Of a stretch of 64,000 nt of DNA, positions 10,438 through 21,919 are shown piece after piece; within the stretch, counting starts at the first letter, position 1; the number at the start of each line of letters is the position of its first letter. Made by a program: the position numbers and the translations under genes. The stretch spans positions 22,864,549-22,928,548 of the forward strand of contig JAVDOI010000008.1 of assembly GCA_032191485.1 (NCBI GenBank). Reading direction: 5' to 3'. The notes beneath the pieces are model-generated. The model was not told the origin of the DNA. It was given only the letters and a program-made list of their open reading frames with translations, and made no database searches. The stretch is from Leptoclinus maculatus (Eukaryota > Chordata > Actinopteri > Perciformes > Stichaeidae).

Positions 10438-10842
10438 TGTCACGGCCAGGCCGTGCCGCCTGCTTTTCCTGTGCGTGTGTGGTATGGGCAGGGCTCCGAC
10501 CTGGTCTCCTCCCGGATTCCTGATTGCAACTCGTCTCACCTGCCTAGTCAAACCAGCTGCATTCCATCAACTCATCACCCAACAGTATATCCACCCTGGT
10601 TCTTCATCCACTCCTCGCCAGATCGTTGTTTACAACTCACGTGCAGTTTTGTTCATCCTCCTGGTTCCCCAGCCTACCTGCCCTGCCCTGCCTCCTCCTG
10701 CCTGGATTCCGCCCTCGCCCTCCCTGGATTTCCCTGCTGCGCCCTGTTTGTTTTCCCCCCTTGGTTTCTTGTTTGGTGGACCTTTGCACCCGCACTCCCT
10801 GGTCTGTGGCTGCGTTTGGGTCCACCTCCACACCCCGTGACA
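10438..10842 (+). repeat. 3' LTR
   Basis: 405 bp, about 99 percent identical to the 5' LTR, beginning three bases after the polypurine tract. The downstream AATAG (10843-10847) is the second copy of the target duplication. Confidence 0.96.
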
Positions 10843-10847
10843 AATAG

Positions 10848-12020
10848 ACCATAAAGCAGGGTATGCTTTAGAGCGGGGCTACCTTGGGATTGACAGGTCT
10901 CGACCACGGTGTTGTCCGGTCTGGGAGTTGTCCGTGTTTCGCCTTAGAACTTTAAACCCTTTCACAGTGTGTTTTCATTTCATGAAAGTCAATGATAACA
11001 TTTTTGCTGGCCTAAAAATTCATATTCAGCATTCGGTTGTACTGGTTCTGGTTCCAAAAAACCGAGATGGCGATGGCAAAAATGCTATACTCATACTTTA
11101 TTCCACTAAATAAAGGGTGATGTCACAGTGACTATGTCCACTTATTTAATAAAGTCTATGATATCTAGCGATACATACAAAATATAGACTATAGAAAAAA
11201 AATGCACAAAGGTGCACTATTTTTTAATTCTACTATAAATATTTCCAGTAAATAGATGTTTACAAGTAAAATTTAAGAGATTAACTCAAATGATTTGATT
11301 AAAGTCCTGACAAAATCATACCATTTCACTTAACTCAATACATCACATGATGAAAGCTTCAAAGTTCAAAGATACAGCTAACCACACCTCATCAACTAAC
11401 ACCCTTATATTGTTTATTTCATCCACACACAAACATAAATAAAACATTTGATTTCACACATTATATTATTATTATACATTATCCATCGGTAATTCTGATG
11501 ACTGATGTCGGAATCAACATAAAATTTGGGTAGAAACACTCAAACAAACAAATTGTTTTAGTGGTCATGAGAATGGTCGGCTTTAAAATTGCCAAATACT
11601 CTGCTGGTGTCAGATTCCATATGAAAATATTATGTTACACGTGTTTGTGTGTGTGTGTGTGTGTGTGTGCACAGACAACAGTAGAGGTGTAATGGTGGGT
11701 TTCCAGGCCTCCTGGTCACCTGTGATTCTCATGTCTGATTTGACCCACAGAGGGAGTGGCCTGAAAGATTAATGACACTCTGATATAAAGAGTCCTGGAG
11801 CTGCGTTTGGGTCTGAACCCTCACACATGCACAGACATACATTCACACAAGCACAGATGGTGCCTGTGTGTTTGCGTGCCATCATATGTCCTCATCTCTT
11901 CTGTGTGAATGAAGGACAGCACCACATGGTTTCATTCTGCAGTTTCACACCACTAACCTACAACACATGAGGTTTTGACACTGCACTGGATTATAATCAG
12001 GCAAAGTAGGCACCTACCCT
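10848..12020. other. Non-coding stretch with short GT repeat
   Basis: No gene is recognised. A (GT)n tract of about 24 bp lies at 11646-11669. The remainder is AT-rich and shows no repeat ends that I can define. Confidence 0.45.
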
Positions 12021-12029
12021 GTGACACCA

Positions 12030-12480
12030 AACCCACAAAGAACTCTGTGGTGTCCCCGACTTGGACTGCGAGGAAGCTGGAATGGACGACCAGCTATCCT
12101 TTGCTGCTAACATCTCTGCGACAACCCTGCAGGTTCGTTCTCCACAGCCTTAGGAGGATACGTTCGTTCCTAACCCAGGAGGCAACGCAGGTTCTAGTAC
12201 AGGCTTGTGTCTACTCCCTCACTATGAGGGGGGCCCGGATACAGCTCAACAAAATCACAACTGTTTTCTGTCTTGGCTCCACTGACATCAAAACAGCAGA
12301 AACGCAGAAAATCTGTTCAGACTGCACCATAGCCCATAAAAAAAAGAAAAGGAACTTTTATGGTCTAATTGTACCACTTGGAGCAGTTCAGCATATTTGA
12401 TTTAGTTTATATACTTGCATGATTCTTGCAGTTTTTATGTTGTACTAACATGGTTGAAAGAACTTATTGTAAGTTGCCTT
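12030..12480 (+). pseudogene. L2-type LINE fragment (RT thumb and 3' end)
   Basis: A plus-strand frame reads SLRQPCRFVLHSLRRIR followed by FLTQEATQVLVQACV, which is the style of the region after the reverse transcriptase palm in fish L2-like LINEs. The same region is present in the fragment at 43.7-44.6 kb (SCRLILNIRGILPFLNQE ... AQVLVQ). Downstream sequence at 12255-12340 also parallels 44408-44550. The copy is 5'-truncated, internally deleted and frameshifted; no target duplication was found. Confidence 0.7.
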
Positions 12481-12489
12481 GTACATTGT

Positions 12490-13060
12490 ATTGCAGCCCT
12501 TTCTCATTAATGTGTATGTTGTGTGTTCCAACACATTTTGGCTTGCGGGCCCATCATACAACTCTCTCTCTCTCGAAAAACAATTAAATGGACGAGTATA
12601 AAAGAAAAATACAGAAGTTAAAAAATATATATAAAAAACAACCAAACTTATACATATTCAGCCAATGGTTCAAACAAACACAGGACTTTCAACCAGGAGA
12701 CCGGTGTTTGTGTCCCAAATTGTTGTTGAGTTATTTTGAAGTTATGTTACAGATGTTTTTCCTAAACCTAAGTAAGCGGTTTTGTTGCCCAAACTTAAGA
12801 AAGTGTTTTTGTTTGAATTCACAATGTTAACGTGTTTACTGTGATCGTAGTGGAGGCTGGGCTACCCAGTGAGTTAGAAAGTGACGCCAAGGGATCCTGA
12901 CCAAGCGTCTGCCTGTGACGTGTTGGGCCCCATTGTATTCAGTGTGTCACAGACAATCCAGTGAGCCAGCATGCATAATACCAGGGCTCTAGACCACGTG
13001 AATGCAACAGGGCCGTAATTAGTAACGTTATTAATTACACCTGTGTTTATACTGCAATGG
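12490..13060. other. Non-coding stretch, nothing recognised
   Basis: Short frames only; no domain, splice context or repeat boundary that I can support. Confidence 0.4.
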
Positions 13061-13064
13061 CATG

Positions 13065-13382
13065 TTAGTCTCCACCAACTCCTGAGGGAAATATCTGTCT
13101 CTTTAGCTGCTAAATGCTCCTCTATGTTCACCATCTAGTCTCTAACTGTGTCTGTCTGCAGTTTGCTGCTGAGCGGGTAGATTACAGTGGCTTTTTACAG
13201 CTTTTTCTCTGAAAGCAGCTGTCAGTTGCTGCCGGAAACAGCACTATGAGAGCTGTGAGAGTGAATTAAAACAGTAAAGTTGTGGACATCTGAACAATGA
13301 GCTGAAAGTAAATATAAAGCTCTGTAAAGATGAGAGGAGCTGCAGATTCCGCTGATCGTTCTCTCTACGTTCATCACTTCAA
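13065..13382 (+). repeat. Interspersed repeat, copy A of an inverted pair
   Basis: Roughly 315 bp that reappears inverted at 21601-21915: for example 'tttagctgctaaatgctcc' here is the reverse complement of sequence near 21865, and 'gagaggagctgcagattc' near 13334 matches the complement near 21640. Both copies also share 'gagcgggtag' and the bracketing 'gaagtgatgaac' / 'gttcatcacttc'. A non-autonomous DNA element is likely; its class is not clear. Confidence 0.7.
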
Positions 13383-13673
13383 GTGTTTTCTCACTGTCAT
13401 TTGATGCATTGTAAACTAAATCAAAAGATATCCATTATAGCCTCTTTAAGTATTTATACATTGCTATTTGCCAATAATTGAATTGCACAGGCTCGCTTAC
13501 TCAGGGGTCCAGAACACAACATCCACTCTAAACAATTGTATAATACCAATTACTAAAGCTGTAACGCATTAAAAAAATCTGATCACGCTCAGCATCACAT
13601 TTTAAAATGGGAACGTGTATCATGATCTTGCAAAGTGATTGACCAAACCTTCATTACTGAGTGGCCTGTATTA

Positions 13674-13804
<131 letters not shown>

Positions 13805-14050
13805 GAGAGTCGGTGCCAGTTGTGGCCTCAGCGTTTGTTAATTGAATTCTTCTGTACACAGTAAATATGTAAGAAGAGCAATTAGACAGATGCATGAGGT
13901 GGCTGAAAAGAAAGAGCACAGCTTCATAGCCAAAGATTTCTTCATGTTCATGTTAAGTCATTTCTGTAGTGCTGATGCCACTGAAATCACGGACTGTGTT
14001 TTACATATAAATATAGTGCTTTATTGGCACATACATATACTCATATTCAT

Positions 14051-14664
14051 ACTTGCCAACCTTGAGACCTCATAAATTGGTCGTACTCCAGGAACATATG
14101 CGTTTCAGAGACTTTGTTTCCTTTATTCTGATGATTTTAAAAGATGAAAAAATACCAAAATAATAAGTACACTGCAACAGCACATTTATTTTATATCATT
14201 TTACTTCTTACTTTTAATCCTCAGGAAAGAATAAAGAATAATTTGCTGCTCCTTGTGGGAATCTCTGGCATGAACTAACATTTATCAGTTGAAGGCCCTT
14301 TCAGATTCAATGCACCCCTGGGTTCTGAAACCCATTATTTCTAATGGCATGTGACGCATCATCACGGCTTTTCGCTGCATCAAGCAAATCCCAATTTTGG
14401 GTGCTGCATGCTGTTGATGTGCGTGTCAAACCGTGATGTGACGCGAGCAGTTCTCTTCCGCCAGGAAACAATATTTGATGCAGCTGTATTGTTGTCCCGG
14501 TGTAGGGCTTATACGCGCTGCACAGTGCCAGAAACAGGTTGTGATAACGCAAATAAGAAAAAAGGTGTAAAAATTGGGAGAAATACGAAATAATTGTGAC
14601 CTAGGACGGAACCAGGAGAGGGAGATGAATGAGTCTCGAGGGGAAACTGGGAGGGTTGGCAAGT
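14051..14664. mobile_element. Non-autonomous TIR element, 614 bp
   Basis: Begins ACTTGCCAACC and ends GGTTGGCAAGT, an inverted terminal pair of 11 bp. No transposase is inside. I could not see a clear target duplication (left flank ...ATATTCAT, right flank GTGACTAT), so the superfamily is left open. It is close in style to a widespread fish repeat with 'cttgccaacc' ends. Confidence 0.65.
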
Positions 14665-14669
14665 GTGAC

Positions 14670-15555
14670 TATCCCAGCCACACCACACAGCACTGCAACA
14701 TTTTAAAATGACGACAACCTTCTTTCAAAATGTTCTAGAGGTGAATTTAACATATGTACTGTATAATTTACATTTGCACAGCAGGACGAGGCCATTATAT
14801 GGTACCAAAATGTGCCTATATTCTTTAAAGCCAGTAATAAGTATCTTCATTCCAGAGAGTTTACTGCATCTCCCTTAAAAACCCTTACTGCTTCATGTGA
14901 GTACAGTCTTCCTGCGTCCCCTTATTATGTCTCCTGCCAGCTGCCCCATATAAGACGACAGGACCATTAGTTTTCCCATCATGCAGTGTGGTGCGGGGTG
15001 GCATATGTCAGCAGCAGCACAAAGAGCCAGCAAAACGCCTGTCGAAGGAAGAGATGGCCTTCGCCAAAGTCTCCCCAATTAATCTAAGCCAATAGAAAGT
15101 GCTGATTCTTGTCAGCGCCATCTGGAGTGTGTCCCCTGGTACCTGAGCAGCGTGAGATGATTACAGGAGGTGGGGGGTTGAAAGAGAAAGGTAAAAAGGT
15201 ACAGAGATTATGAGGGGTGAGCAAACAATGCAGCAAAGACTTGTAGTTCTTGAGCAGCCTTATAAATGCAAATATTCTTATAATTGATTGTGATGATTAG
15301 TGTGGAGACGGGAGTGTTCTGTATTCATTTATTTTATAATTAATACATTAAAAACATTGAAATGATTACAGTCATAGAACATATTGCATGACAACATTAT
15401 TACACAATGACTCGTAAAGGGACCTATTATGCTCCTTTTCCAGCTCCATATTTTAATTGTAGGGACACATCCTTCAAGGTCTCTGCTGTTTAGTACTCCG
15501 ACTTCCGTCCCAGAAGCTTTTGGTTTGTACAGGATCCCTGTCCTGCGATGTGTAT
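14670..15555. other. Non-coding stretch, nothing recognised
   Basis: No domain-bearing frame and no repeat boundary. Sequence composition is ordinary for the window. Confidence 0.4.
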
Positions 15556-15912
15556 TAAGCCCCAGTTCCACCGAAAGCCGGACATACTACGGATGTCCCC
15601 AGAGACACTACGGATCAGATCCGGGGTCATCCGGGAGTGGAATCGTAGTGAAACCGTAGTCAGTCCGGGATGTCCCGTGATGAACCGTAGTAAAACCGTG
15701 GCCATCCGTGCTGAACCGTGGCCATCCGCGGCCGTCCGTGGCATATCCGGGAAGACGAGCGGCTCGTCGGACGTACAACTAACATCCGGGGTGATCCGGG
15801 GACACCCGGGAATGGAGAGGGGGGCGGCTTTGATCGTAGCGCATCCGGGAAGAAACGTAGTAGGACCGGGATGAACCGTAGTAAGACCGGGATGAACCGT
15901 AGCATAACCGTG

Positions 15913-16089
15913 TTAATCCGGGATGAAACGGGAGCTAGTTGACACCCCGGATGGGTTTAATTTTCGGCGTGTTGTTGTCGTCTGAGGAAGATCCTTCTTC
16001 TCTTCTTTTCTTTTCTTTTCTTCTTCTGCAGCAGCAGCTTTCTTCTTTGCAGCAGTCATCGCCTTCTTCTTGTGTTTAATTTTCGGCAT
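15913..16089 (-). CDS. Small lysine-rich ORF inside the foldback element
   Basis: 58 codons from an ATG at 16089 to a TAA at 15913-15915 on the minus strand. The protein begins MPKIKHKKKAMTAAKKK, continues with an EEEKKRKEEKK run and a TTTTRR segment, and ends in the arm repeats with SSRFIPD. It would be highly basic, with nuclear-localisation-like clusters. A TATAAATA lies 57 bp upstream (16146-16153). I do not recognise the family. It may be the surviving N-terminus of a transposase whose remainder was deleted, or an unrelated captured fragment; the last 15 or so codons read into repeat sequence, so a function for the product is doubtful. Confidence 0.4.
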   Translation of the reverse strand: MPKIKHKKKAMTAAKKKAAAAEEEKKRKEEKKDLPQTTTTRRKLNPSGVSTSSRFIPD

Positions 16090-16145
16090 GTTGTTGTCCT
16101 TTCAAATATTTTCGGAAGAGTGATTTTGTCTCTGAAAATCAGAAA

Positions 16146-16153
16146 TATTTATA
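16146..16153 (-). promoter_or_regulatory. TATA box upstream of the lysine-rich ORF
   Basis: TATAAATA on the minus strand. A start about 30 bp downstream would leave a leader of roughly 30 nt before the ATG at 16089. Confidence 0.5.
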
Positions 16154-16474
16154 CCCTGACGCTTCATCCGGGACACATCCGTGACGCATCCGGGCCATGT
16201 TCGTGGCGTAGCCGTAGTTGAACCGTGGTCAAACCGTGCTCATCCATGCTCATCCGTGGTCAAACCGTGGCCATCCGGGATGAACCAGGCTTGAAGAGGG
16301 GTGATCCGTGGCGATCCGTGGCGGAACCGTAGTAGAACCGGGAAACATGTCAAATGTGTTGTCATCCGGGACGATTTCCTTCCCGGATCACCCCGGTTCA
16401 CCGCGGATCACTCCGGTTCTCACCTCTTTTTATCCGAGGTGATCCGGGGACATCCGGCTTTCGGTGGAACTGGT

Positions 16475-17690
16475 CCATTTTAGATAAACATATTTATATT
16501 ATTTCTTTATAAACAGTAAAAGTGTGTCAAGATATTGTTTTAAAAGATATTACTATTAGCCTGAAAAAGGTTTTTCTCTTCCTAAATATATTACTTTTTA
16601 ATCTGGAAACAATCAGAAAATTTCCTTCATAAATTTGCCACTTTAATCTCAGAGAATATCCAAGTTTTTTTCCTGTTAATTGACTACTTTAATCTAAGAA
16701 ACTCAGAGTTTTTCTGGGAATATTACCTCCTTCCCCCGGCTCCATAATTATCTTTTTTCTCACCTACAATGGCAGTCATACGCTGTCGTAATATCCATTG
16801 TTTTACTGCGGATTGCTGTTTGTTTAATATGCTAGTGTGGTGCAGTGTTATAATTATACTTAAGGGGGCACGCTCACACTGGAAACGTCTGACTTCAGCT
16901 GTCATTCCTTGTTAATTAACACAACAGATGAGAGAATTAAATCAATATGTGAGTGGCAGAACAATTTTAATCCATGATTGAATATCATAAGGGACAGACA
17001 AAAGCTGTGGGATCTGCTGCTTAATTGTGCATGCATAATTATTTTTTCACACTTTTTTCTTGTTCCTCCAATCATTCAGATTGAAGAACAGCTAAAACAT
17101 CCTGATCAGCAGACGGTACTCTTGCAGATCCTAGATCTGTTACAACAGCAGTAGAACATCACATGATATGTGAGATCACCCATCATCGAATCACAGGCCC
17201 CTTGGTGACTGTTTTGCCTGGCCTATTATGATATATAATGAATGGAATAGTAATGATTTACATGCACATTTGTGGATTAGAGTGGATGCCGGATGTGTAG
17301 TAAGGGAGTGTTTTTGATCAGCTCTGGTTGCTGGCTCAGTGTTGATGGGGTGCCAGAAGTGGAGAAGATGGGTTTGGTTGTGTTTTTTCATCATATCCTT
17401 TTGTGCATGTTACAAAGTGCTGTATGCATTTTAAAAGGTACAGTAGAGTTTTCGTGTAACACACACAATTTCCGATCTGAATGTTCACTCACTATTGTTT
17501 TCTGGTGCTTTTGATCATAACACATGGTGTTTTGTGCAGTTGTCATGGAGATAGGGCTGGTGATATTGGAGTTCAGTAATGATCCATATCAGCAATAGCA
17601 CTTTAATGACTTCTCATCAGTGTTGGCTTGAAGTAAAGCACTCACTCATTGTCACTCATTACACAATGAACTAAAACACTAACAAGGTAG
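16475..17690. other. Non-coding stretch, nothing recognised
   Basis: AT-rich sequence with short unrelated frames. No repeat boundary or coding signature seen. Confidence 0.4.
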
Positions 17691-17699
17691 CGTTACGAC

Positions 17700-17980
17700 A
17701 CAGATTACTATTGTAAATGAACTGTACTCGTACAGCGCTTTCCTAGTCCTACAACCACTCAAAGCGCTTTAACACTACATGTCATCATTCACCCATTCAC
17801 ACCCATTCATACACTTATAGCAGGGGCTACCATGCAAGGTGCCACCTGCCCATCACACAACTAATTAACATTCACACACCGTAGGCACAGCTTACTGGAA
17901 TAATTGGGGTTAAGTGTCTTGCCAAAGGACACATCGACATGGGGTACATCCCAAGTCTCTCCATTGCATCCACGTTTCCC
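17700..17980 (+). repeat. Teleost interspersed repeat
   Basis: Contains the run of phrases 'cagcgctttcctag', 'caaagcgcttta', 'cattcacacccattcata', 'ggggctaccatgcaaggtgc' and 'taagtgtcttgccaaagg', which I associate with a very common fish repeat. Ends are not defined here. Confidence 0.55.
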
Positions 17981-17984
17981 TCAC

Positions 17985-18775
17985 TTGCACCATGTGAGGA
18001 GAGAGGAAACGAGGAAATATGTTTTAAGAGAAATGACACGTCCTTTCCTCTGTAGCGTCACGTGAAGCGACGTCTGTTTCTAAAGACGGTGGATCAGTCT
18101 AGTTAGTCTGGTTAGAGACAGACAGCTGATCCAGCTGATCACAGCTGTCAGTCTCTAACTGCTGTCGAGACTTTTGAGAGAGTTTGAGTCTGCACACATG
18201 ATAACAGTACTAATACTAATAAAGACACAGTTATCATCACTGCCAGAGTAGAGATGTTTTCTCTCTGTAGTCTGTTACCTGTTTAACAAACTGCATCGAG
18301 TATTTACTATACTGTGTTCTGTGCTCTGCTTATAAGTGCCGGACCGATTTCTACCGGCGAAATGCCTTTGTCTTATTTATTAATTATTTGTGTCCGTATT
18401 TATTAAAATTCTGATTGTGAAGTCATTATTAAATAACCCAGAATATGATTATGGTTTCTCTTGAACACTGGAATAAATGTATTAGTCTCAATTGAAATGA
18501 CATAACTCATCAAACCCGACACTCAGGAATTATCAGCCTCATGTGACTGAATGGAAATGATGATAAATGATGTAAAACGTTTGTCTTTCCAGCTCTCTCT
18601 GACTTTAATTGTATCGATAATAAAAGTTATTGGGGGACATAACAGCTCAAGAAAATAAAATTATTTTTAGAAATGAAGAAAGTTGTTTGAGCAGGCAATG
18701 AACTAGAACATCTTGTCATCAGAACTCTGGAAGACTGAGCCACACTGCATAAAGTTCCTGATCCAGTTGATCTAT
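17985..18775. other. Non-coding stretch, nothing recognised
   Basis: No coding signature. A short segment around 18105-18170 has several CAGCTGATC-like palindromic words but no defined ends. Confidence 0.35.
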
Positions 18776-18777
18776 GA

Positions 18778-19190
18778 CAGGGGTCGGTTCGGTTCTGGAC
18801 CCAGATATCGTTGTCTCCAGACCTGGACCAATAATAGATAATTGAGGATTATACAATTTTGAGGGAGCAGTTCTATTTTAACTGGCGCAGCTTTTCTAGC
18901 CTTTCCGGCACTCGTTCAGCGGTCCAGGGAACACACCGACCAATTACATGCGTTGTAAATCGTATCATGTGATGCTACTCAGCCGATCAAATATGTGTAT
19001 TCCGATAAGCGTTGCAACTTCAGTAACATGCACACAGACACACGCGGGAGAGAGTCAGAGAAATACGTGAGTCAGAGAAGTTATTTCACATGGAGTTCTC
19101 CAAGAAGAGAAGTGTCAGAGAGATGGACAGACTCTTATATGTTCATTCTTTCTACGGGCATTTAAACCTGGCTGAATTTTAATTAAATAC
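18778..19190 (+). mobile_element. hAT element 5' end (Charlie-like), truncated
   Basis: Begins CAGGGGTCGG and leads after about 310 bp to an ATG at 19090 with the frame MEFSKKRSVREMD, the typical opening of the SPIN/Charlie-type hAT transposases with a BED finger. The frame does not continue into the finger, and the sequence from about 19194 belongs to a different element. No right-hand end was found. Confidence 0.5.
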
Positions 19191-19193
19191 CCC

Positions 19194-19915
19194 TCATCCA
19201 TGATGTCTCCCCAGTCCAACGGAGCTATTCTGCTGGGCTTTGCAGAAACTCCAGAATTCCCACTGTGCCAGAGAAGACAATCCCTGTTGCCCAAAAGGCC
19301 CTGGGTGAGGGCCTTTTGGGCAACATATCGCTGGCTCCACGATCAGGGGATGAGGGTCATAGCAGATATCATTAGCACAGGGATCTCTCATGGCATGCAG
19401 CAACAACCTGCAAAGAAGTCCATCACCTTTGTCATGGCCAGGGTGAAGCCACAGCCGCAACCAAGACCACCAGCGGGGCTCCTTGCCTCAGCATGGGGAA
19501 CAGTTTAGAATCCCACAATTGCAGTGACCACACTAAGAGCGTGGTCCTCGTGTCAGAAACAACAGGGCAAGTGGTCCTGCTGGAGCTGACTGTTCCCTGA
19601 GCAGCTCGTTGGCGAGTGACGAAGCAGGAGATTGGACGCCCCGGTATGAGCCAATCAAGGTCGGGTGCAGAGGTTTGCAGGCCAGTTACACTGCAGGGTA
19701 CATTCACTCCTTACGATTCCTGGACTGTACAGCAGGACAGCCGTCAAGAAGATCACCGATGCCACAGAGAAGGCGTTGAGACAGTTGTGGATCAAGCGAG
19801 GTGATCCGTGGACCACACAAGCTACAAGCCCTCATCACCCCCGACTGGGTCGCCTGTCATTGAAATATCCGAAAGGCCCGATGACCCCAGGTTATATCAC
19901 TGATGATTGTTGAAA
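19194..19915 (+). pseudogene. Degraded retroelement C-terminal region
   Basis: Pieces in different plus-strand frames line up with the C-terminal part of a fish retroelement polyprotein of the kind with a restriction-like endonuclease: ADIISTGISHG and KKSITFVMARVKPQP with PPAGLLASA (19360-19490), then VVLVSETT and VVLLELTVP (about 19540-19597), then PIKVGCRG (about 19650) and EKALRQLWIKRGDPW (about 19770). At least three frame changes and stops separate them. The VVLLELTVP segment would contain part of the nuclease core. Family assignment is from memory of such sequences and is tentative. A 17-bp perfect hairpin interrupts it at 19285-19325. Confidence 0.55.
19285..19325. repeat. Perfect 17-bp hairpin, 7-nt loop
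   Basis: TGTTGCCCAAAAGGCCC (19285-19301) and its exact reverse complement (19309-19325) around the loop TGGGTGA. Lies within the degraded retroelement region. Confidence 0.9.
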
Positions 19916-19919
19916 ACTA

Positions 19920-21590
19920 GAAATTTTATATTGATTGTAAATGTACAATAGTATGCAAACATGTGCAGAATGGAGTTTAAATACACAGAGATTTGGTGGA
20001 TGTTTAGTTTGAGCCAAATGTTTTTTCATGAATTTCATGAAATCTGAAAGATGTGGTCACTGAATGCATTTTTGTGTTAAAGCAATGTAAAGGGATGTTC
20101 AGTCCACATTGACTTGTTGTGCTGACAGTATGACGATTTGAAAAAGTCAAAAGCTACAACTCTACTAAGTGGAAGTGGAACCGATCTTTCTATTGACAAA
20201 AAAATAGATGCTCTACAGTACATTTCTACAACCCTACAAATTGGGAGTCAGAAAAAAAGCACATTGAAAACCCTTCCAATATCAGACTGGACTCACTTGA
20301 GCTTTTCAGTGGCAATGTTTCCAGTAAACCCAGCCAAACAGATTTCCCAATTCTCACTACTGTATCACTCCAAAAAGCAAATGAGATTGGCTTAACTAGG
20401 TAAAGAGGTTGAGTTAGCGGTTAGTGCTTTGAGTTCTTGCAACTGATGACTTGCTGCTTCCACAGAGCTGCTCCCATGCTGCTTGCTGTTCTTTGTGGAA
20501 ACTTGAAGCCCAAAGCGCTCTGCAGGCAAATATCAATTGCACTTAATCAAGACATTGTTCCTGTAGACTGCTGACTCTCTGTGTCAGACAAACAGTTCTC
20601 TGGATAGTTTGAGGGCACTGACTTCTTTTTTTTCCTTTTTTGTTTGTTGTGTTTGTTTTATGTTTTGTCCTTTTTTTTTCTCCAGTCTCCACCACGCTGA
20701 TTACAGCCTCCCGTAGACTCACAAAAGAGCTTGGTGTGTTTGATTGAATTTAGAGAGCAATTTGTTCAGCAAGGAGAGACACAGTATAATCCAGTCCCTG
20801 CAGACCGCCTGAGTAACTGTTTGTTTTCTATTAATTAGCATGTGTGTGTGTGTGTGTTACGTCTGGTTTCCTCATTTGCATGTGTGTGTTTGCTTTGGGA
20901 TACTCAATTACAAATGTGTGTGTGTTGATGTTTATGAATGCACATACATTTGTCTCTGTTGATATTCTAATCCACTCTACTCCGCTTCACATCCCAGCCA
21001 ATCAGGTTCAATGATTTTTTTGCTTTAATTTGGAACTTAAGAAGTTACCATATGTTTGATTGTGCTCCGTCCCAGATGGGCCGGCTGCCCTCATAGTCTG
21101 CACTTCATTAATGCCCTTGAGGCACATCACCAGTGTATACGAGGGATGTATTTTAAACAGAACAATCTACAGTGTGTTGCTGGATTACTTTAGATTCAAA
21201 GTGAATACCTGGGATGAAAACATATTTCACTCATTCATCAAAACATCTGACGCTTGTTTAAAATGAGGGGATGATGAGTGAGCACTTAGTCCTCGTCTTT
21301 CATTTTTCAGCATACGTTGTGATTGCAATGTGGAACAGGTGTTCTGAAAATCTTTTGACCTTTTATTTTTGAGTTGAAAGTCAACTGCAATAGAGCTCCA
21401 GAACTTTTCGTCAGCAACACACTTTTGCCTTTTAATCATACAACAGCAGGTGTATAGACAGGCAGGGCCTATGTCCTCAGGCATATCATTATAATGATCA
21501 CCTGTGACGTGTTACAAGTTGAAGAAACTATGAACTATATTTTTATATCAACAATGTATCTAATGACTGACAAAACACTGCACCAATGTG
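19920..21590. other. Non-coding stretch, nothing recognised
   Basis: Contains a pyrimidine-rich tract at 20620-20682 and a short GT repeat at 20840-20857. Frames such as 20138-20395 show no domain. Confidence 0.4.
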
Positions 21591-21600
21591 AAAGGGGTCG

Positions 21601-21915
21601 CTTGAAGTGATGAACCTACAGAGAACAATCAGCTGAATCTGCAGCTCCTCTCATCTTTACAGAGCTTTATGATTAGTTTCAGCTCATTGTTCAGATGTCC
21701 ATAACTTTACTGTTTTGATTCACTCTCACAGCTCTCATAGGGCTGTTTTGGTCGCAGCAAGATGTTGCATTCAGAGTAAAAGCTCTAAAAAGCCAATGTA
21801 CTCTACCCGCTCAGCATTAACCGGCAGACAGACACAGTTGGAGAATAGATGGTGAACATAGTGGAGCATTTAGCAGCTAAAGAGACATATTTCGTTCAGT
21901 ACTCGGTGGAGACCA
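21601..21915 (-). repeat. Interspersed repeat, copy B of an inverted pair
   Basis: Inverted relative of 13065-13382, about 8.2 kb away, with clear but imperfect identity over most of its length. The small open frame at its right end (21849 onward) is part of the repeat, not a gene. Confidence 0.7.
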
Positions 21916-21919
21916 AAAA

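Larger units (their letters stand above)
5648..10842 (+). mobile_element. Ty3/gypsy LTR retrotransposon, sushi-like chromovirus
   Basis: A structurally complete insertion of 5195 bp: two 405-bp LTRs beginning TGTCAC and ending GTGACA, a primer-binding site, gag, pol with protease, reverse transcriptase, RNase H, integrase and a terminal chromodomain, then a polypurine tract. It is flanked by the 5-bp target duplication AATAG (5643-5647 and 10843-10847). The two LTRs differ at only four positions, about 1 percent, so the insertion is fairly recent. Domain order and the C-terminal chromodomain place it among chromoviruses; the gag style and the self-complementary primer site fit the vertebrate Tf1/sushi group. 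A stop codon in gag and a changed protease motif suggest this copy is no longer autonomous. Confidence 0.97.
15562..16473. mobile_element. CpG-rich foldback element with internal promoter and ORF
   Basis: A 912-bp unit bounded by CCAGTTCCACCGAAAGCCGG and its reverse complement CCGGCTTTCGGTGGAACTGG. Both arms (15562-15947 and 16158-16473) are packed with short degenerate words such as ATCCGGG, ACCGTAG and CCGTGG, giving a CpG every 10 or so bases in an otherwise CpG-poor region. The 210-bp centre is different in composition and carries a minus-strand TATA box and a small lysine-rich ORF. No target duplication was obvious, so the superfamily is unknown. Best reading: a non-autonomous DNA transposon with clustered subterminal binding sites that kept the promoter and first codons of its parent. 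Confidence 0.75.

Noticed and set aside
15548..15942. Plus- and minus-strand frames in the foldback arms
   Set aside because: Created by the short repeated words of the arms, which contain few stops; no consistent protein.
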